Below the pieces are notes generated by a model. That model ran no database searches and was not told the DNA's origin. It saw only the letters and a list, made by a program, of their open reading frames with translations. From the NCBI GenBank assembly GCA_029204225.1, contig CM055096.1, positions 74,671,521 to 74,735,520 on the forward strand: a stretch of DNA of 64,000 bases. Reading direction: 5' to 3'. The first letter of the stretch is position 1. Each line of letters opens with the position of its first letter. This DNA comes from Diphasiastrum complanatum. Its lineage: Eukaryota; Streptophyta; Lycopodiopsida; Lycopodiales; Lycopodiaceae. The position numbers were made by a program, and so were the translations under genes. Below, piece after piece: positions 15,651 through 26,359 of the stretch.

Positions 15651-17870
15651 CTGCTTCAGACTTAAGCTCCAAAAGTAGCCTTTTGATCCATAGAACCTCC
15701 TTTGTTGTGGTTGAAAGAGATTTGTATTCAGCTTCACAAAATGATAAGGAAATAGTTGCCTGCTTCTTTGACAACCAAGAAACCAAATTTTCTCCAAGAA
15801 ATATAGTGTAAGCACTTGTGGATTTCCTATCCAACCTGTCTCCTGCAAAATCTGAATCTGAAAAAGCAATCAAAGTCAAATCTTCTCCTTCATAGTATAG
15901 TCCATAATCCAAGGTAGAAGATATATACCTCAAGACTCTTTTAGCCAACTTCCAATGATATAACTTTGGATCTTGCATGTGTTGACTTAGCTTATGAACA
16001 CAAAAGCTTAGATCAGGCCTAGTCACTGTTAACCAAATAAGTGAGCCAATAAGACTCCTATAAAGAGTGATGTCCTCAAAAGATTTTTCATCATCTTTAA
16101 TAGGAACTTTTACAATGTGCTCCATAGGTGTATCTATGTCTTTACAGTATTCCATATGAAATTTCCTGAGCATGTAAAGTGCATATCTACTTTGGCTTAT
16201 AAATGCATGACCTTTCCAAAAATCTATTTCAAGGCCTAGTATATAGTGAAGAACTCCTAAGTCCTGCATTTTAAACTCAATACCAAGTGCATGCTTAGTT
16301 TCTTCAACTAACTTCTCACTGTTTCCACAAAGAATAATATCATCTACATAGATGAAGAGAATAATTACAAAGTTATCTACAAACTTATAATACAGAGAAG
16401 GGTCATATTCACTTAGACAAAATCCGAGTGATATGAGATAAGAATTGAGCCTTGCATACCAAGACCTTGGTGCCTATTTCAATCCATATAGACTTTTGAA
16501 CAAAAGACAAACTTTTGATTCATCACCTTCCTTCACAAAACCTGGAGGCTGTTCCATATAAATCTTCTCTTGAAGGTAACCATTGAGGAATGCATTAGAA
16601 ACATCAAACTGGAACATACTCCATTTGTGAAAACATGCAAGAGAGATGAGTATTTGAATTGTTACCATCTTTGCAACTGGTGCAAAGGTATCTTCATAAT
16701 CAAGACCTTTAATTTGTGAGTAGCCTTTAGCACAAAGTCTTGCTTTATACTTATTGATAGATCCATCATGATTATACTTGATTCTGAATACCCACTTACA
16801 TCCGATCACATGCATGTTGCTTGGTGGCTCCACAATCTCCCATGTGTTATTTGACATCAAGGCTTCAAATTCTTGGGTCATTGCTTCAACCCACTCCTTG
16901 GATTGAAAAGCTTCTTGGACATCCTTAGGCTCTTTATCTGATATAAAAAGTGCATGATAGGAAGTTTCACCTTCCACTTGCCTTCCTTCTTCATTATATG
17001 TGAGCCTCCTTGGCTCAGATCTTGCTCGTGTAGACCTTCTTGGTGTGGTAGCTTGAATATGCTCCTCCTCAAGCCTCGGCCTCACCTCTTCTTGAACAAC
17101 ATCAAGGTTGATGATTGATCTTGCATGAGTCTCTTTGATCTGAACATCATCCAAGTTAAATTTCTGATCTTCATGGAAGACCACATCTCTACTAACAACA
17201 CTTTTGTCAGTAGAGAGCAAATAAATCTTGTATGCTTTTTTAGTAGATGCGTAACCTACAAAAATTCCTTTCACTGCACTAGGATCTTCCTTCTTCCTAG
17301 TTTCTAGAGGTACATGCACAAAGCATACACAGGCAAAAATCCTAAGATGATCTACCTTAGGCTTTTTCTTATACAACATCTCAAATGGTGTCTTTCCTCC
17401 TATTGCAAGATTTGGAAGCTTGTAACAAAGATAGTTTGCACATGCAACTGCCTCTCCCCAAAATTCTTTAGGCAGAGAAGCTTCCAGCCTAATGGCTTTT
17501 GCACATTCACACAAAGTTCTATTTTTTCTCTCAGCAACTCCATTTTGTTGAGGAGTATATGAACAAGAGAACTTTCTTTGAATACTCTCTCTCACAAAAG
17601 TCTTTAAACTTATTGGAAGTGTATTCCCCTCCACTATCACTTCTTAAAGCTTTTATCTTGAAAGGAAACTGCTTCTCTACATAAGCTTTAAAAGTAAGAA
17701 AAACATCATAAACCATGGCTTTTGAAGACAACTTATAGATCCAAGAATGTCTTGTATAATCATCTACAAAAGAGACAAAGTAGTTGGCTCCTCATGTGCT
17801 CTTAGTTGATGAGAAATGAACATCTGAGTGTACAAGTTCAAATGGTTGCTTTGTCTTGATACTTGATCGA
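15650..17870 (-). pseudogene. Copia fragment, element 4: integrase, reverse transcriptase and partial RNase H
   Basis: From 17870 leftward: integrase (VHSDVHFSS, VDDYTRHSWIYKLSSKAMVYD, LRSDSGGEY), a frameshift near 17570, then one long frame from 17640. That frame carries NGVAERKNRT, FWGEAVACANYLC, VDHLRIFACVCF, GCKWVFRIKYNHDG, ARLCAKGYSQ and FQFDVSNAFLNGYLQEKIYM to LYGLK and a TAG at 16474-16476. The same frame resumes with APRSWYARLNSYL, FIYVDDIIL and MQDLGVLHYILGLEI, then RNase H (FSDSDFAG, RKSTSAY, SWLSKKQATISLS, EAEYKSL) until about 15655. RT is therefore nearly complete with its YVDD box. The last ~80 residues of RNase H are replaced by element 3 sequence. No gag, protease or LTR is attached. 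Confidence 0.9.
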
Positions 17871-18014
17871 CAGAGAGGTGAGCTTAACGTACTGCAAAAC
17901 GTAGGACATGGTTGTAGATATTTTCACGAAAGCACTCAATGTTAATGCACACAACAGATTTTGTGCATTGCTCATTCTGAAAATCAAAGCATTCACGAAT
18001 CCAGATTAAGGGGG
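17871..18014 (+). pseudogene. Copia RNase H tail and polypurine tract (3' end of a plus-strand element)
   Basis: The plus strand reads VSLTYCKT, a TAG, then DMVVDIFTKALN, the conserved end of Copia RNase H, and stops shortly after. AAGGGGG (18008-18014) follows as polypurine tract and leads directly into the LTR at 18015. Only the last ~45 codons remain, so this is the 3' tip of a truncated element of the same family as the one whose 5' LTR is at 28411-29436. Confidence 0.75.
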
Positions 18015-19110
18015 TGTATTGGATTTACTCCTTCCACTCTCCTAAATCCCAATTTTAGTTTGCCTCCATTTATGTTGTATATTTTCTAACGTTGTCATAA
18101 AGTCTGCATTTTTACATGCAAATTCGCACAGACGAATAAAAGGCGAATGAATCGCGACACTGTGCTCTTACACTAGTCATGGTGACAGGCGAAAGGGGGA
18201 CACTACCTCACAGAATGACAAAGTGCCCTAAAAGCTAAGGCACCTTGTAGATCTTATCCTAAGACCATTCGTAAGAGTGACGCACTCTTACATCATCACG
18301 AACGTTCACCTGACGTCACACCCTTTTCCATGCTCATCCTTTGCAGCTGCGCTAACAGATTGAACAACGACTACAGCCACCCACGATCTCCTACAGACAA
18401 CACATCCACTCTATACTTTCATATCTGCACACCTGTAATATTTTGTATATAGTAGATACCATCTGTGTATTTGATAATGATGATGAAATAGTGTAATGCT
18501 AAAAGAGCAAGATAAGTCTAGAACAAGAAAAGGAGGTCACATTCCTCATCATAGACAGAAATAAACTTCGTAGGGCACGCGGTTTCATCCGCTACTGTCT
18601 TGTGCTCTATCGCATTATTGATCTGTATACTTGCTATACTTAATTTGACACAGTTCATTTATTCTGCGTTTAAGATCTGTCAATATTGCTATGCTTATTT
18701 TTCTTTCTGTCTGATTGTTCTAGTTGCTCTTTCTGATAATAAACAATTAATTTTTATTCTTATCTTTCAAGAATAATTCGCGACTAATTATCAGTTGAGC
18801 ACTGTCTAGCTCTTCGCGAATCATTCACGACAAATAATTTGTCTTGCAATTCACGACAAATTATTCTTCTAGCGCTTCATCCATTTAAAAAGGTTTGGTT
18901 ACGTAATCTAGAATGACCGTGATTTCAATCACTATTTGTTCTAATTCATTCTGATAGGCATAGTCATACTTAGGGAGAGAGTCATTTAACTCATTCCACT
19001 GCGCACAACCATTTTCTGTTCGAGTTCGTTACTCGTTCGTTTCTTGTTCGAGTTCGTTTCTTGTTCGCGTCTTGTTCGTCATTTATTCGTTCTCTCTCTC
19101 TCTCCCAACA
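18015..19110 (+). repeat. Copia LTR (family L1), 3' LTR of a truncated element
   Basis: Starts TGTATTGGATTTACTCC after a polypurine tract and ends ..CTCTCTCCCAACA. It matches, in opposite orientation, the LTR at 28411-29436. Shared blocks include CCAAATCCCA near the start, GCAGCTGCGCTAACA, the ACACATCCAC/CACACCTGTAA segment, the CGCGAAT/CACGACAAAT words and the terminal CTCTCTC-CCAACA. The length of about 1.1 kb agrees. The immediate right flank is minus-strand Copia integrase. No left LTR of this copy is present. Confidence 0.8.
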
Positions 19111-19924
19111 CTTCACCCTCACAATATTCATAGAACTTGTTGGAGATGTATTCGCCTCCTCCATCACATCTTAAAGCTTTAACTTTGCTTGAAAACTGTT
19201 TCTCAACATAAGCTTTGAAGACTAGGAAGTGATCAAATACCATAGCTTTTGAAGAAAGTAGATACAACCAAGTATATCTTGTAAAATCATCAATGAAGGT
19301 CACAAAACAAGTTGCACCACCAATACTTTTAGAGGAAGAAAATGAACATCCAAGTGGATTAGTTCCAAAGGATGAGTAGTCTTGATAAAAGACTTTTGAT
19401 ATGGCTTTCTGTGTGATTTTGCAATAGCACAAGCCTCACAAGGCTTGATATCCTTGGAAAGTGATCTATAGCCTTAGCATTCTTGATCATAGAAAACATA
19501 GACTTGAAGTTAGGATGCCCCAACCTTCTATGCCATAACTCCTCCTTAGACAAAAGAGCAACTTCACAAAAGTTTGCATTCTCATAAGAATTCAAATTGA
19601 AGATTCCACCATATCTAGATCCATTAGCTAGGATCTCATCATTTTTCTTGATAAAGCAAGTATTGGAATTGAATTTTACATCACAACCAATATCAAGCAA
19701 CTTTCCAACACTAATCAAGTTCTTTGTAAGCTTAGAAACAAAAAGAACATTGGAAAGTGAAAGAACTTTAGAAGAAGCAAGTTTCAATGGAATGTTGCCA
19801 ATTCCTTCAATAGAGCACTCATGATCATTTGCACTATAAATAGATATTTTAAGTCCTTTATAAGGTACAATAGAGTCAAAAGACTCCTTTGAACAACACG
19901 TGTAAAAGTTTCTAAGGAAAGTGA
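19111..19924 (-). pseudogene. Copia GAG_pre-integrase and integrase fragment, minus strand
   Basis: The minus strand from about 19925 reads ASSKVLSLSNVLFVSKLTKNLISVGKLLD. It continues with KKNDEILANGSRYGGIFNL, ELWHRRLGHPNFKSMFSM and, after frameshifts near 19460-19350, SIGGATCFVTFIDDFTRYTWLYLLSSKAMVFD, ALRCDGGGEYISNKFYEYCEG. There it meets the end of the LTR at 19110. It is closest to element 1 in wording. Both ends are cut by opposite-strand Copia DNA, so it is an isolated block without protease or RT. Confidence 0.85.
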
Positions 19925-20618
19925 TGAAGCATCCTTTGAGGACATCACTACCTATAGAATGCTTATTGGTTCCGTGATGTACTTAACCATCACTAGACCA
20001 GATCTTAGTTTTTGTGTTGGCAAATTGAGTCAATACATGCAAAGTCCATTAGTATGTCATTGGAAAGGAGCAAAAAGGGCGTTAAGTTACATCTCGGCTA
20101 CAAAAGACTTTGGCATAGTTTATTAAAGGACTAATATTTGTTTAAAAGCATATTCGGACTCAAGTTTTGCAGGTGACAAGATGGATAGAAGATCCACATT
20201 CTTATGTGGAGGAGCTATATCTTGGCTTTCCAAAAAACAAGATACCATCTCTCTTTCATCAACAGAATCCGAGTATAAAGCTATGACAACAACAACAAAG
20301 GAGGTTCTTTGGCTTAAAAGGCTTTTGGAGGAACTACATGTGATCAAGGATGAAGACATTCCATACATATATTGTGACAATCAAGCAGCTCAACAACTTG
20401 CAAACAATCCAGTCTTCCATGCTCGAACAAAGCACATTGAGATTTCACATCATTTCGTGAGGGAGAAAGTGCAAGCAAAGGAGATCAAGCTTATTCATGT
20501 TTCATCATCAGATTGCACTGCTGATATACTCACCAAGGCATTGCCTAAAGATCCATTTGTAAAATTAAGATTGGCTCTTGGAGTTATAGATAGATCTATG
20601 CTAGATTTACCAAGCTAG
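19925..20618 (+). pseudogene. Copia RT-end and RNase H, 3' part of an element ending in the LTR at 20631
   Basis: The plus strand reads SFEDITTYRMLIGSVMYLTITRPDLSF, LSQYMQSP, AKRALSYISATKDFGIVY and a TAA near 20125. The frame then continues KAYSDSSFAGDKMDRRSTF (a short deletion follows), GGAISWLSKKQDTISLSSTESEYKA, KEVLWLKRLLEEL, YCDNQAAQQLANNPVFHARTKHI, HVSSSDCTADILTKALPKDPF and a natural-looking stop at 20616-20618. The C-terminal RNase H half (20181-20618) is an open frame with D, E and D residues in place. Twelve bases later a purine-rich AGGAG leads into the LTR. Confidence 0.88.
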
Positions 20619-20630
20619 ATTTTTTAGGAG

Positions 20631-21393
20631 TGTGAAAAATGCAAAAATAAGCTTGGTAGAGGCCAAAAATCTTGTATATAGGATAAACACATGTGTGTGG
20701 AGCCTGTTCCCACGTGTGAAACTAGTGTACTTGTCATGTACCATAATCATATATGTTGTACATATTTATTTAATTCAAGTCCTAGTGGCTAAAAAGGACA
20801 CATGGCATCAATCTATTGATTTCATGAGCCAAATACTTTTGATAGGTGTCATATCCCATGTGTAGAGGACAGCTCACACTTGTGGAAAAAGCTGTAGGCG
20901 AGTTTTTGGTTCTAGAAGATTTCTATGAAGATTTTCATATAGTAGGAAATTGGACCAAAAATGTCCAAAATATAAAGTTTGATCCAAGTGTCAAAATTGC
21001 ATGATGATGACAAGGCATCCTCACACGTGTGAGATCTGATGCATGATTAGTACCTCGAGCTCCAAGAAGTGTATATATAAAGGCATATTTGGCCACAATC
21101 AATATAGAACATCAATCTTGATTTTGGAAGCAATTTTGTTTAATTCTCTCTATTTGTCTACATTTGTTTTGATTGTTTTGAGGCTCTATCATAGTGTACT
21201 TTATTTTCAGGTTGGAGTCCGTACTCTGACAGGGTTTCATGCATCTGAACCCAGCAAGTACATTTACTTTCATTAAAAGATCTAGATTGATCTTAATCTT
21301 ATGTAGATTGATAGATCAAGTAAATCTAACATCGAATCCCTCTTGAGGATCAGATTAGGATCCACTCTTGGTCCATTTTGTACTTTTTCCACA
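20631..21393 (+). repeat. Copia 3' LTR (family L2)
   Basis: Starts TGTGAAAAATGC after TTTTTAGGAG and ends ..TACTTTTTCCACA, comparable to the 5' LTR end ..TACTTTTTACA at 51051. Its first 150 bp align with the LTR start at 57031 (ACATGTGTG..GAG..CT.TTCCCACRTGTGAAA, then GTGGCTAAA). It contains TCACACGTGTGA at 21021-21032 and a TATATATAAAGGC box at 21070-21082 that could serve as its TATA box. Confidence 0.75.
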
Positions 21394-21833
21394 AGACAAA
21401 CATTTGTTCTGTATATTTTCATCTTACAATATTATGCATCAAGCAGAAAGTATTTAGTTCACGAACTTTTTTGTGTCGCGCCGTGTAACTTCCAGATCAT
21501 AAAGATTAAACATCTACAACTAATCAAGGATTACAAGAGTGGCAGATTAGCCACGTTCTAGAGTACTTTTGTTGATGTCATGATATCTGATCAAATATTT
21601 GTACCCCATGGTACTTGGCTGATCTTCTTGGTCCTTTGTGGAGCACGAATGATTTTGTGTCATGAAACAATTTTGTGTCGTGTGTCGCAAAATTGTTCAC
21701 GAACATTTTTGTTTCATGTGTCTTTTCTGTCAAAATCAGGGTGGAAAGCCAACAAGGCTTTGGCAATAGAAACATTTTGTTTGTTCATCACTCTAAAGGA
21801 ATCCTTCGTGAAAGGAGTTTGTGACATCTTCCC
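21394..21833. other. Unassigned stretch
   Basis: No domain recognised on either strand. It has GTGTCATGAAACAATTTTGTG-like direct and inverted words at 21655-21720, probably derived from an old LTR. Nothing more can be supported. Confidence 0.35.
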
Positions 21834-22466
21834 TTTGTTGCATGCCTAACCGGATGTTAGGTTTGCATCTTTGATGCTCACTTCTGTGAATGCATTATTC
21901 TGGCTTGCCTTGTACAATGCCAATGGGTTCATGTGGTATAGTCTCCTATGCCATAGAATGTCTGTAGGCTCAGGAGCTTGATGAGCATGTTCTATCGGTA
22001 GGCATACCTTCAAGTGATATATGTTTCCTCTTCATTTGTCTTGTGTGATGAGTGTACTAGAGTTGGCATCAAACACATTGCATGTCTGACCTGTGAATGT
22101 CACACGCATGCCTGCATCTGCTATCCTAGCAACTGATAGCAGATCTTTCCTTTGTTGCATATGTCACAGAATGTCAGGTTTGCATCTCTGATGCTCACTT
22201 CTATGAATGCATTACTCTGGCTTGCCTTGTACAACGCCAATGTGTTCATGTGGCATAGTCTCCTATGCCACAGAACGTCTGTAGACTCATGAACTTGATG
22301 AGCCTGTTCTGTCAGTAGGCATACCCTCAAATGATATAGGTTTCCTCTTCTTTTCCTTGTGTGATGAGCGTACTGGAGCTGTCATCAACCACATTGCATA
22401 TCTGATCTGTGAATGTCACACGCATCTCTACATCTGCCATCCTAGGAACTGATAGCAGATCTTCTG
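21834..22466. repeat. Tandem duplication, ~317-bp unit, two copies
   Basis: Unit 1 (21834-22150) and unit 2 (22151-22466) run in parallel: TTTGTTGCAT.. GTTTGCATCT..GATGCTCACTTCT..CTGGCTTGCCTTGTACAA..CATAGTCTCCTATGCCA..GATAGCAGATCTT. Offsets are 317 bp at the start and 316 bp at the end. Both copies encode, on the minus strand, the same piece of Copia pre-integrase (LWHRRLCHMNTLALY is clear in unit 2). The duplication looks like unequal exchange inside a dead element. Confidence 0.9.
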
Positions 22467-23694
22467 CAGTGTCGGCACATACAGGACGTCATCAAGTCTT
22501 CTACCTCTACCATTGGTGCTGAGCCAAAGTGCCGCTCACCTAGTGTCGTGATCCATCTTCTAGAATGATGTATCTGGAGTTGTTGATTTGTCGAAAGTCG
22601 ACGATCAACTGTCTTGTCATCACAAAGTGCGACGTAGCTCCTGAGTCAAGAACTATATCTTGAACATCACACTGTGATGTAGCGCACACATTAGTGCATA
22701 AATAACCAGTAGGACTTCTGTTGGCTCAGTCTCCAGCCATCTTTGAGGATTCGGGCTCTTCCACTTATGATGTGTTGTTTGTGCTTTCCTTCCTGCTTTG
22801 CATCTCTTTGTTTCTTGGATTGTCATAGCAATCCATGGCTGCATGAGCTTTCTTGTGACAATGTATGCACTCAATCTTTGGATTCAGCCAGCATTTATCC
22901 ATTGTGTGGCTGTCACGTCTGCATTTGTCGCATGTCTTCTTGTCATTGCCTTGCTGCTTGTTCCTTCCTTTCGATTTGCCTTCTTGAGTTCCCTACTTCT
23001 GCTGGTTCTGATCTGATCTCCTTGTCGACTCCCTCCTAGATTGAGCCTTCTTCTTCAACAAGTCTTTGTTGTTGTAGAGAGCTTGATCAGACTCGTTTTT
23101 GTCGTCGTAGTGTTTTCTAGCTTCAAATTTCTCCTTGATGTCAATGACTGCCTTGTCAAAGGTCATAGTAGGGTCTTTAGCCAACAATGTCCAGGTTGTC
23201 TAAAACGATTGTGATAAAGAGCGTAGCAGGTAACTGAGCTGTTTTTCTTGTGAAACTGCCTGTTTCACTCCAGCATTGTGTAGTGATTGGAATAGATTCT
23301 TCATCTTCTTGACAAAGCTCGTGAGATCTTTGCCATCCCATCTCAGATAGGTAAGCTGATCTTCTAGATGCATTATTTGGTTTCGTGACTTGGTCTGAAA
23401 TCTATTGATGAACGTATCCAACATTTCTCTAGCATTAGAAATTGATACAAGGTCAAGGGTAATGCTGTCTTCGATGGAAGAGGAGATGACAACTACTTCT
23501 TTGTCATTCTTCTCTTTCCACTCTCGAAGATCTTTGCATGTGCTGGCTGGCATCTCTTCAGTGCCATTCACCCAGGGCCATAACGCTTCTCCTCTTAGGA
23601 TAAGCAATGGCTTCACTTTCCATGCAAGAAAGTTTGATCTATCTACTTCAAGTATTGTGCATATCTTTGATCAGATGCTTTGAATGGAAGCCAT
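21840..23694 (-). pseudogene. Copia gag-protease-pre-integrase relic, element 5
   Basis: ATG at 23692-23694, fifteen bases after a primer site, begins gag (MASIQSI, then a TGA). It continues FLAWKVKPLLILRGEALWPWVNG, ISNAREMLDTFINRFQTKS, DQLTYLRWDGKDLTSFVKKMKNL. After stops near 23200 a His/Cys-rich zinc-knuckle block follows at 22960-22860. The protease is at about 22650-22560 (VLDSGATSHFVMTRQLIVDF), where a possible first Asp-Ser-Gly is intact. The pre-integrase follows in the duplicated region (LWHRRLCHMN, CDICNKGK). The lineage is unlike the SSHM-type elements elsewhere in the window. Integrase core, RT and RNase H are missing. Confidence 0.8.
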
Positions 23695-23708
23695 TTCTCA
23701 ATGACAAG

Positions 23709-23720
23709 GCTCTAATACCA
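23709..23720 (-). other. Copia primer binding site, element 5
   Basis: On the minus strand TGGTATTAGAGC, one change from TGGTATCAGAGC. It is preceded by ..TTCCAACAA, the probable LTR end, and followed at 15 bp by the gag ATG. Confidence 0.75.
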
Positions 23721-23721
23721 T

Positions 23722-24015
23722 TGTTGGAAGTCCCTTTATCGACAAGGTCTCCCTGGCAACAATGATTCTTAAACTCAAATGGAGCCAATCTGTCGGATTA
23801 GGTTACTGCCTCAAGCTGTGATCAATCATCCTCCGAGTAGTAGATAGCTATTGGTAATCTGACAATGAATTTATAAATAGCTAATAATGTCTAATGACAG
23901 CAAAAATATATATCTTCTGACAAAAATTGAACAAGCATCACAGCATTCACAAATTGCGCATTGAACTGAAAAAGATGTACTCATCTATATTATCAGAAAG
24001 TAAAGAACTCCTTGT
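23722..24015 (-). repeat. Truncated Copia 5' LTR, element 5
   Basis: Sequence upstream (to the right) of the primer site ending, on the minus strand, in ..GACTTCCAACA. It has no coding capacity. It gives way at about 24015-24025 to minus-strand protease sequence of a different element, so its outer end is either lost or lies near 24010-24020. The border is uncertain. Confidence 0.5.
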
Positions 24016-24019
24016 GTCT

Positions 24020-24921
24020 AGTCATGTGTGAACTCCACTATCAATCCACCATGAATATTTGTCACCTTCACTTGATATTGGACTTGAAGAACACACCATA
24101 AGAGAATCACAAACACCTAGATCCTCAACATTAGTAGTTGATTTGCTTGCTATCTTCATCACTTTGTTTCTTAAAACATTCATTAGCAAAATGTCCTCTT
24201 ACTCCACAATAAAAGCATTTTATTTTTTATCTATCTTTATTCTAACCAAAATAAGAATGCTCACTTTGATCTTGCCCTTTCCCTTGAACTTGCCCTTCGA
24301 GAACATAGTCTCCTCCTCTCCAACTTGAGATGTGGAAGTGGATGCTCCTCTTGATAGAAGCCTAAACTCCTCATTCACCAAGATTTCTTGCAAGTCCTTC
24401 ATACTTGGCAATGTCTTTTGAATAGCAAAACTTTGAAAAATATTAGCATGATCATCCAACAAGACATTAAGAACTACTTGAACAAGTTCTCTCTCCTTAA
24501 TGCTTTCATCATTACATGCTAACTCATAATTGATTAATGCTTTAACCCTCAAAATAATAGCATGAGCACTTTCCTCCTCCTTTTGAAATCTTTAAAAGAT
24601 TTTTCTCCTAAAGGTTAGAACCCTTGATGTATACTTGGACTCATAAACCTTCTTTAAAGCTTCCCAAGCCTCTCTAGATGAAGTACACTTACCAACTTCC
24701 TTGAGAAGTTCATTTGTCACATTCATCTTGATCACATGAAGAGCTTTCTTTGCCCTCCTATCATACCTCAATTGTTCTTGAGTTGCCAAAGGTCTCTCCT
24801 CCACACCTACAACAATATACATCAACTCATTCATCTCAAAGAGAGATTCCATTCTCACCTTCCAAATTGAATAGTTGCTTGAGGTAAGCCTATCATTGCT
24901 CTCCAACATCAAACCAGACAT
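24020..24921 (-). pseudogene. Copia gag with zinc knuckle and start of protease, element 6
   Basis: ATG at 24919-24921 opens a UBN2-type gag: MSGLMLESNDRLTSSNYSIW, KVRMESLFEMNELMYIVVG, ALHVIKMNVTNELLKEVGK, AWEALKKVYESKYTSRVL, with a break near 24590. The second half (24552-24220) has ERELVQVVLNVLLDDHANI, FQSFAIQKTLPSMKDLQEI and EEFRLLSRG. A zinc knuckle lies near 24215-24170, and WWIDSGVHT near 24020 is the protease start, cut by the LTR of element 5. The leader to the primer site at 25489 is about 570 bp, similar to the 51052-51684 spacing in the better-preserved Copia. Confidence 0.88.
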
Positions 24922-25488
24922 GTTGCAATGATTTGATCTTCTCTTTCAACCTGTTCCAATGCACTTATCACTCTTGAAATTCAACAAATGAATCCAAGAA
25001 AAAATCACAAAGATATGGAACCTCTCAAATCTCTTTCTTGCACAAAAACTAGCAAATCGAACACATAGAATTGATGACACTTGATCAGCAGATGATCAAA
25101 CTACAATACCATGAACTTTTGCACTCTCTAAGATAAAAATAGACTCTTGAAAAGTACAACTACTTCAAACTTAAGAGATCCTATCAATTGTAGAGTTTTC
25201 ACAAAATGCATATACGGAATCACTACATGCAAAAGCTAGAAACTAGATATAGAATCTTGAAGAATCATATAAACCCTTTCTTATGCATCAAAACTCGGCA
25301 CAATCCAACAAGTAGGGAAGGAAATCAGCCTACTACAAGTATTTTGACCTAAATTGAGCTTTAGATTACAAATATCCCTTTTCTAGAATTGAAAATGCTT
25401 GATTTTGACAAGGAACCACACTTTAGAATTGATGGCGCCTCCAAATCACTCACTAGAATTGACTTTTCTTCCAATAGCCTGCAACAAA

Positions 25489-25500
25489 GCTCTGATATGC
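25489..25500 (-). other. Copia primer binding site, element 6, without an LTR
   Basis: The minus strand reads GCATATCAGAGC, close to TGGTATCAGAGC and followed by CTTTG. The base immediately upstream (25501) belongs to RNase H coding sequence of another Copia copy (EERDISWH), so the LTR that should sit there is missing. Confidence 0.65.
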
Positions 25501-26359
25501 CATGAAATGTCTCTTTCTTCAAGAAATTTAGCATGTGCACTTATGGATATTCTATCCGTCTTGTCTCCTATAAAATCTAAATCTGAAAAAGTAATCAAAC
25601 CAATGTAATCTCCTCTATACAAGAAGATGCCAAAATCTAGTGTGGTAGAAATGTATCTAATTACTCTTTTGTCTAGCTTCCAATGATGAATAAAAGGAGA
25701 TTGCATGAATTGACTCAATCTATTGAAAATCTAGCTGAGATTTGGTCTAGTAATAGTGAGCCAAATCAAGGACCCTATGAGACTCCTATAGAGTGTGATG
25801 TCCTTGGAAGGATATTTCATCACCTCTTATTGGATCAGGCTTGCATAATGTTGCATTGGAGTTTCTCCTTTCTTGCACATATCCATATTGAACTTTTTAA
25901 GAATTGTAGAATACTTGAATTGAAAAATGAAGCTATATTTACAAGTTGTAACTACTTCAATGCCCAAAATATAGTGTAACGGGCAAAGATCTTGCATTTT
26001 AAACTCCCTACACAATGCCATCTTAGCTTCATCAATGAGATTGACATTGTCTCCACAAAATATTATGTCATCTATATAAAGTACAAGTATTACAATGTCA
26101 CCATCATAAAAACTAAAGTACAATGAAGGATCATAATCACTTAAGGTGAATACAAGTGATAAAAGAAAGGTATTAAGGTGAATTTTAAGATCATTGCTTC
26201 ATGCCAATATTTAGAATCTAATGTTTCATTTACACTTAGGTTCATCACAGAATGTAAAGAGAGCATGAGCGATATTACCACCTTCCACTTTCTTTTTCTT
26301 TCATCATAAGTGAGACTCAAAGGCTCAAGTCTGTTTCTTAAGGACCTCCATGGAGACAT
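25501..26359 (-). pseudogene. Copia reverse transcriptase and RNase H fragment, element 7
   Basis: From 26359 leftward: SLRNRLEPLSLTYDERKRK (integrase-RT linker), then a large RT deletion near 26160. Next come YFSFYDGDIVILVLYIDDIIFCGDN (YIDD active-site box), MQDLCPLHYILGIEV, a short gap, LSQFMQSPFIHHWKLDKRVIRYISTTLDFG, FSDLDFIGDKTDRISISAH and EERDISWH, where it ends at the primer site of element 6. Several frameshifts (25800-25730) and loss of the RT N-terminal half make it inactive. Confidence 0.82.

Noticed and set aside
17870-19111. A simple insertion of a solo LTR into one minus-strand Copia integrase
   Set aside because: Integrase codes on the two sides overlap (both contain the FIDD/VDDY and GGGEY/SGGEY region), so the flanks are different copies, not two halves of one.
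22743-23039. 98-codon plus-strand Cys-rich ORF
   Set aside because: Antisense of the gag/zinc-knuckle region of element 5.
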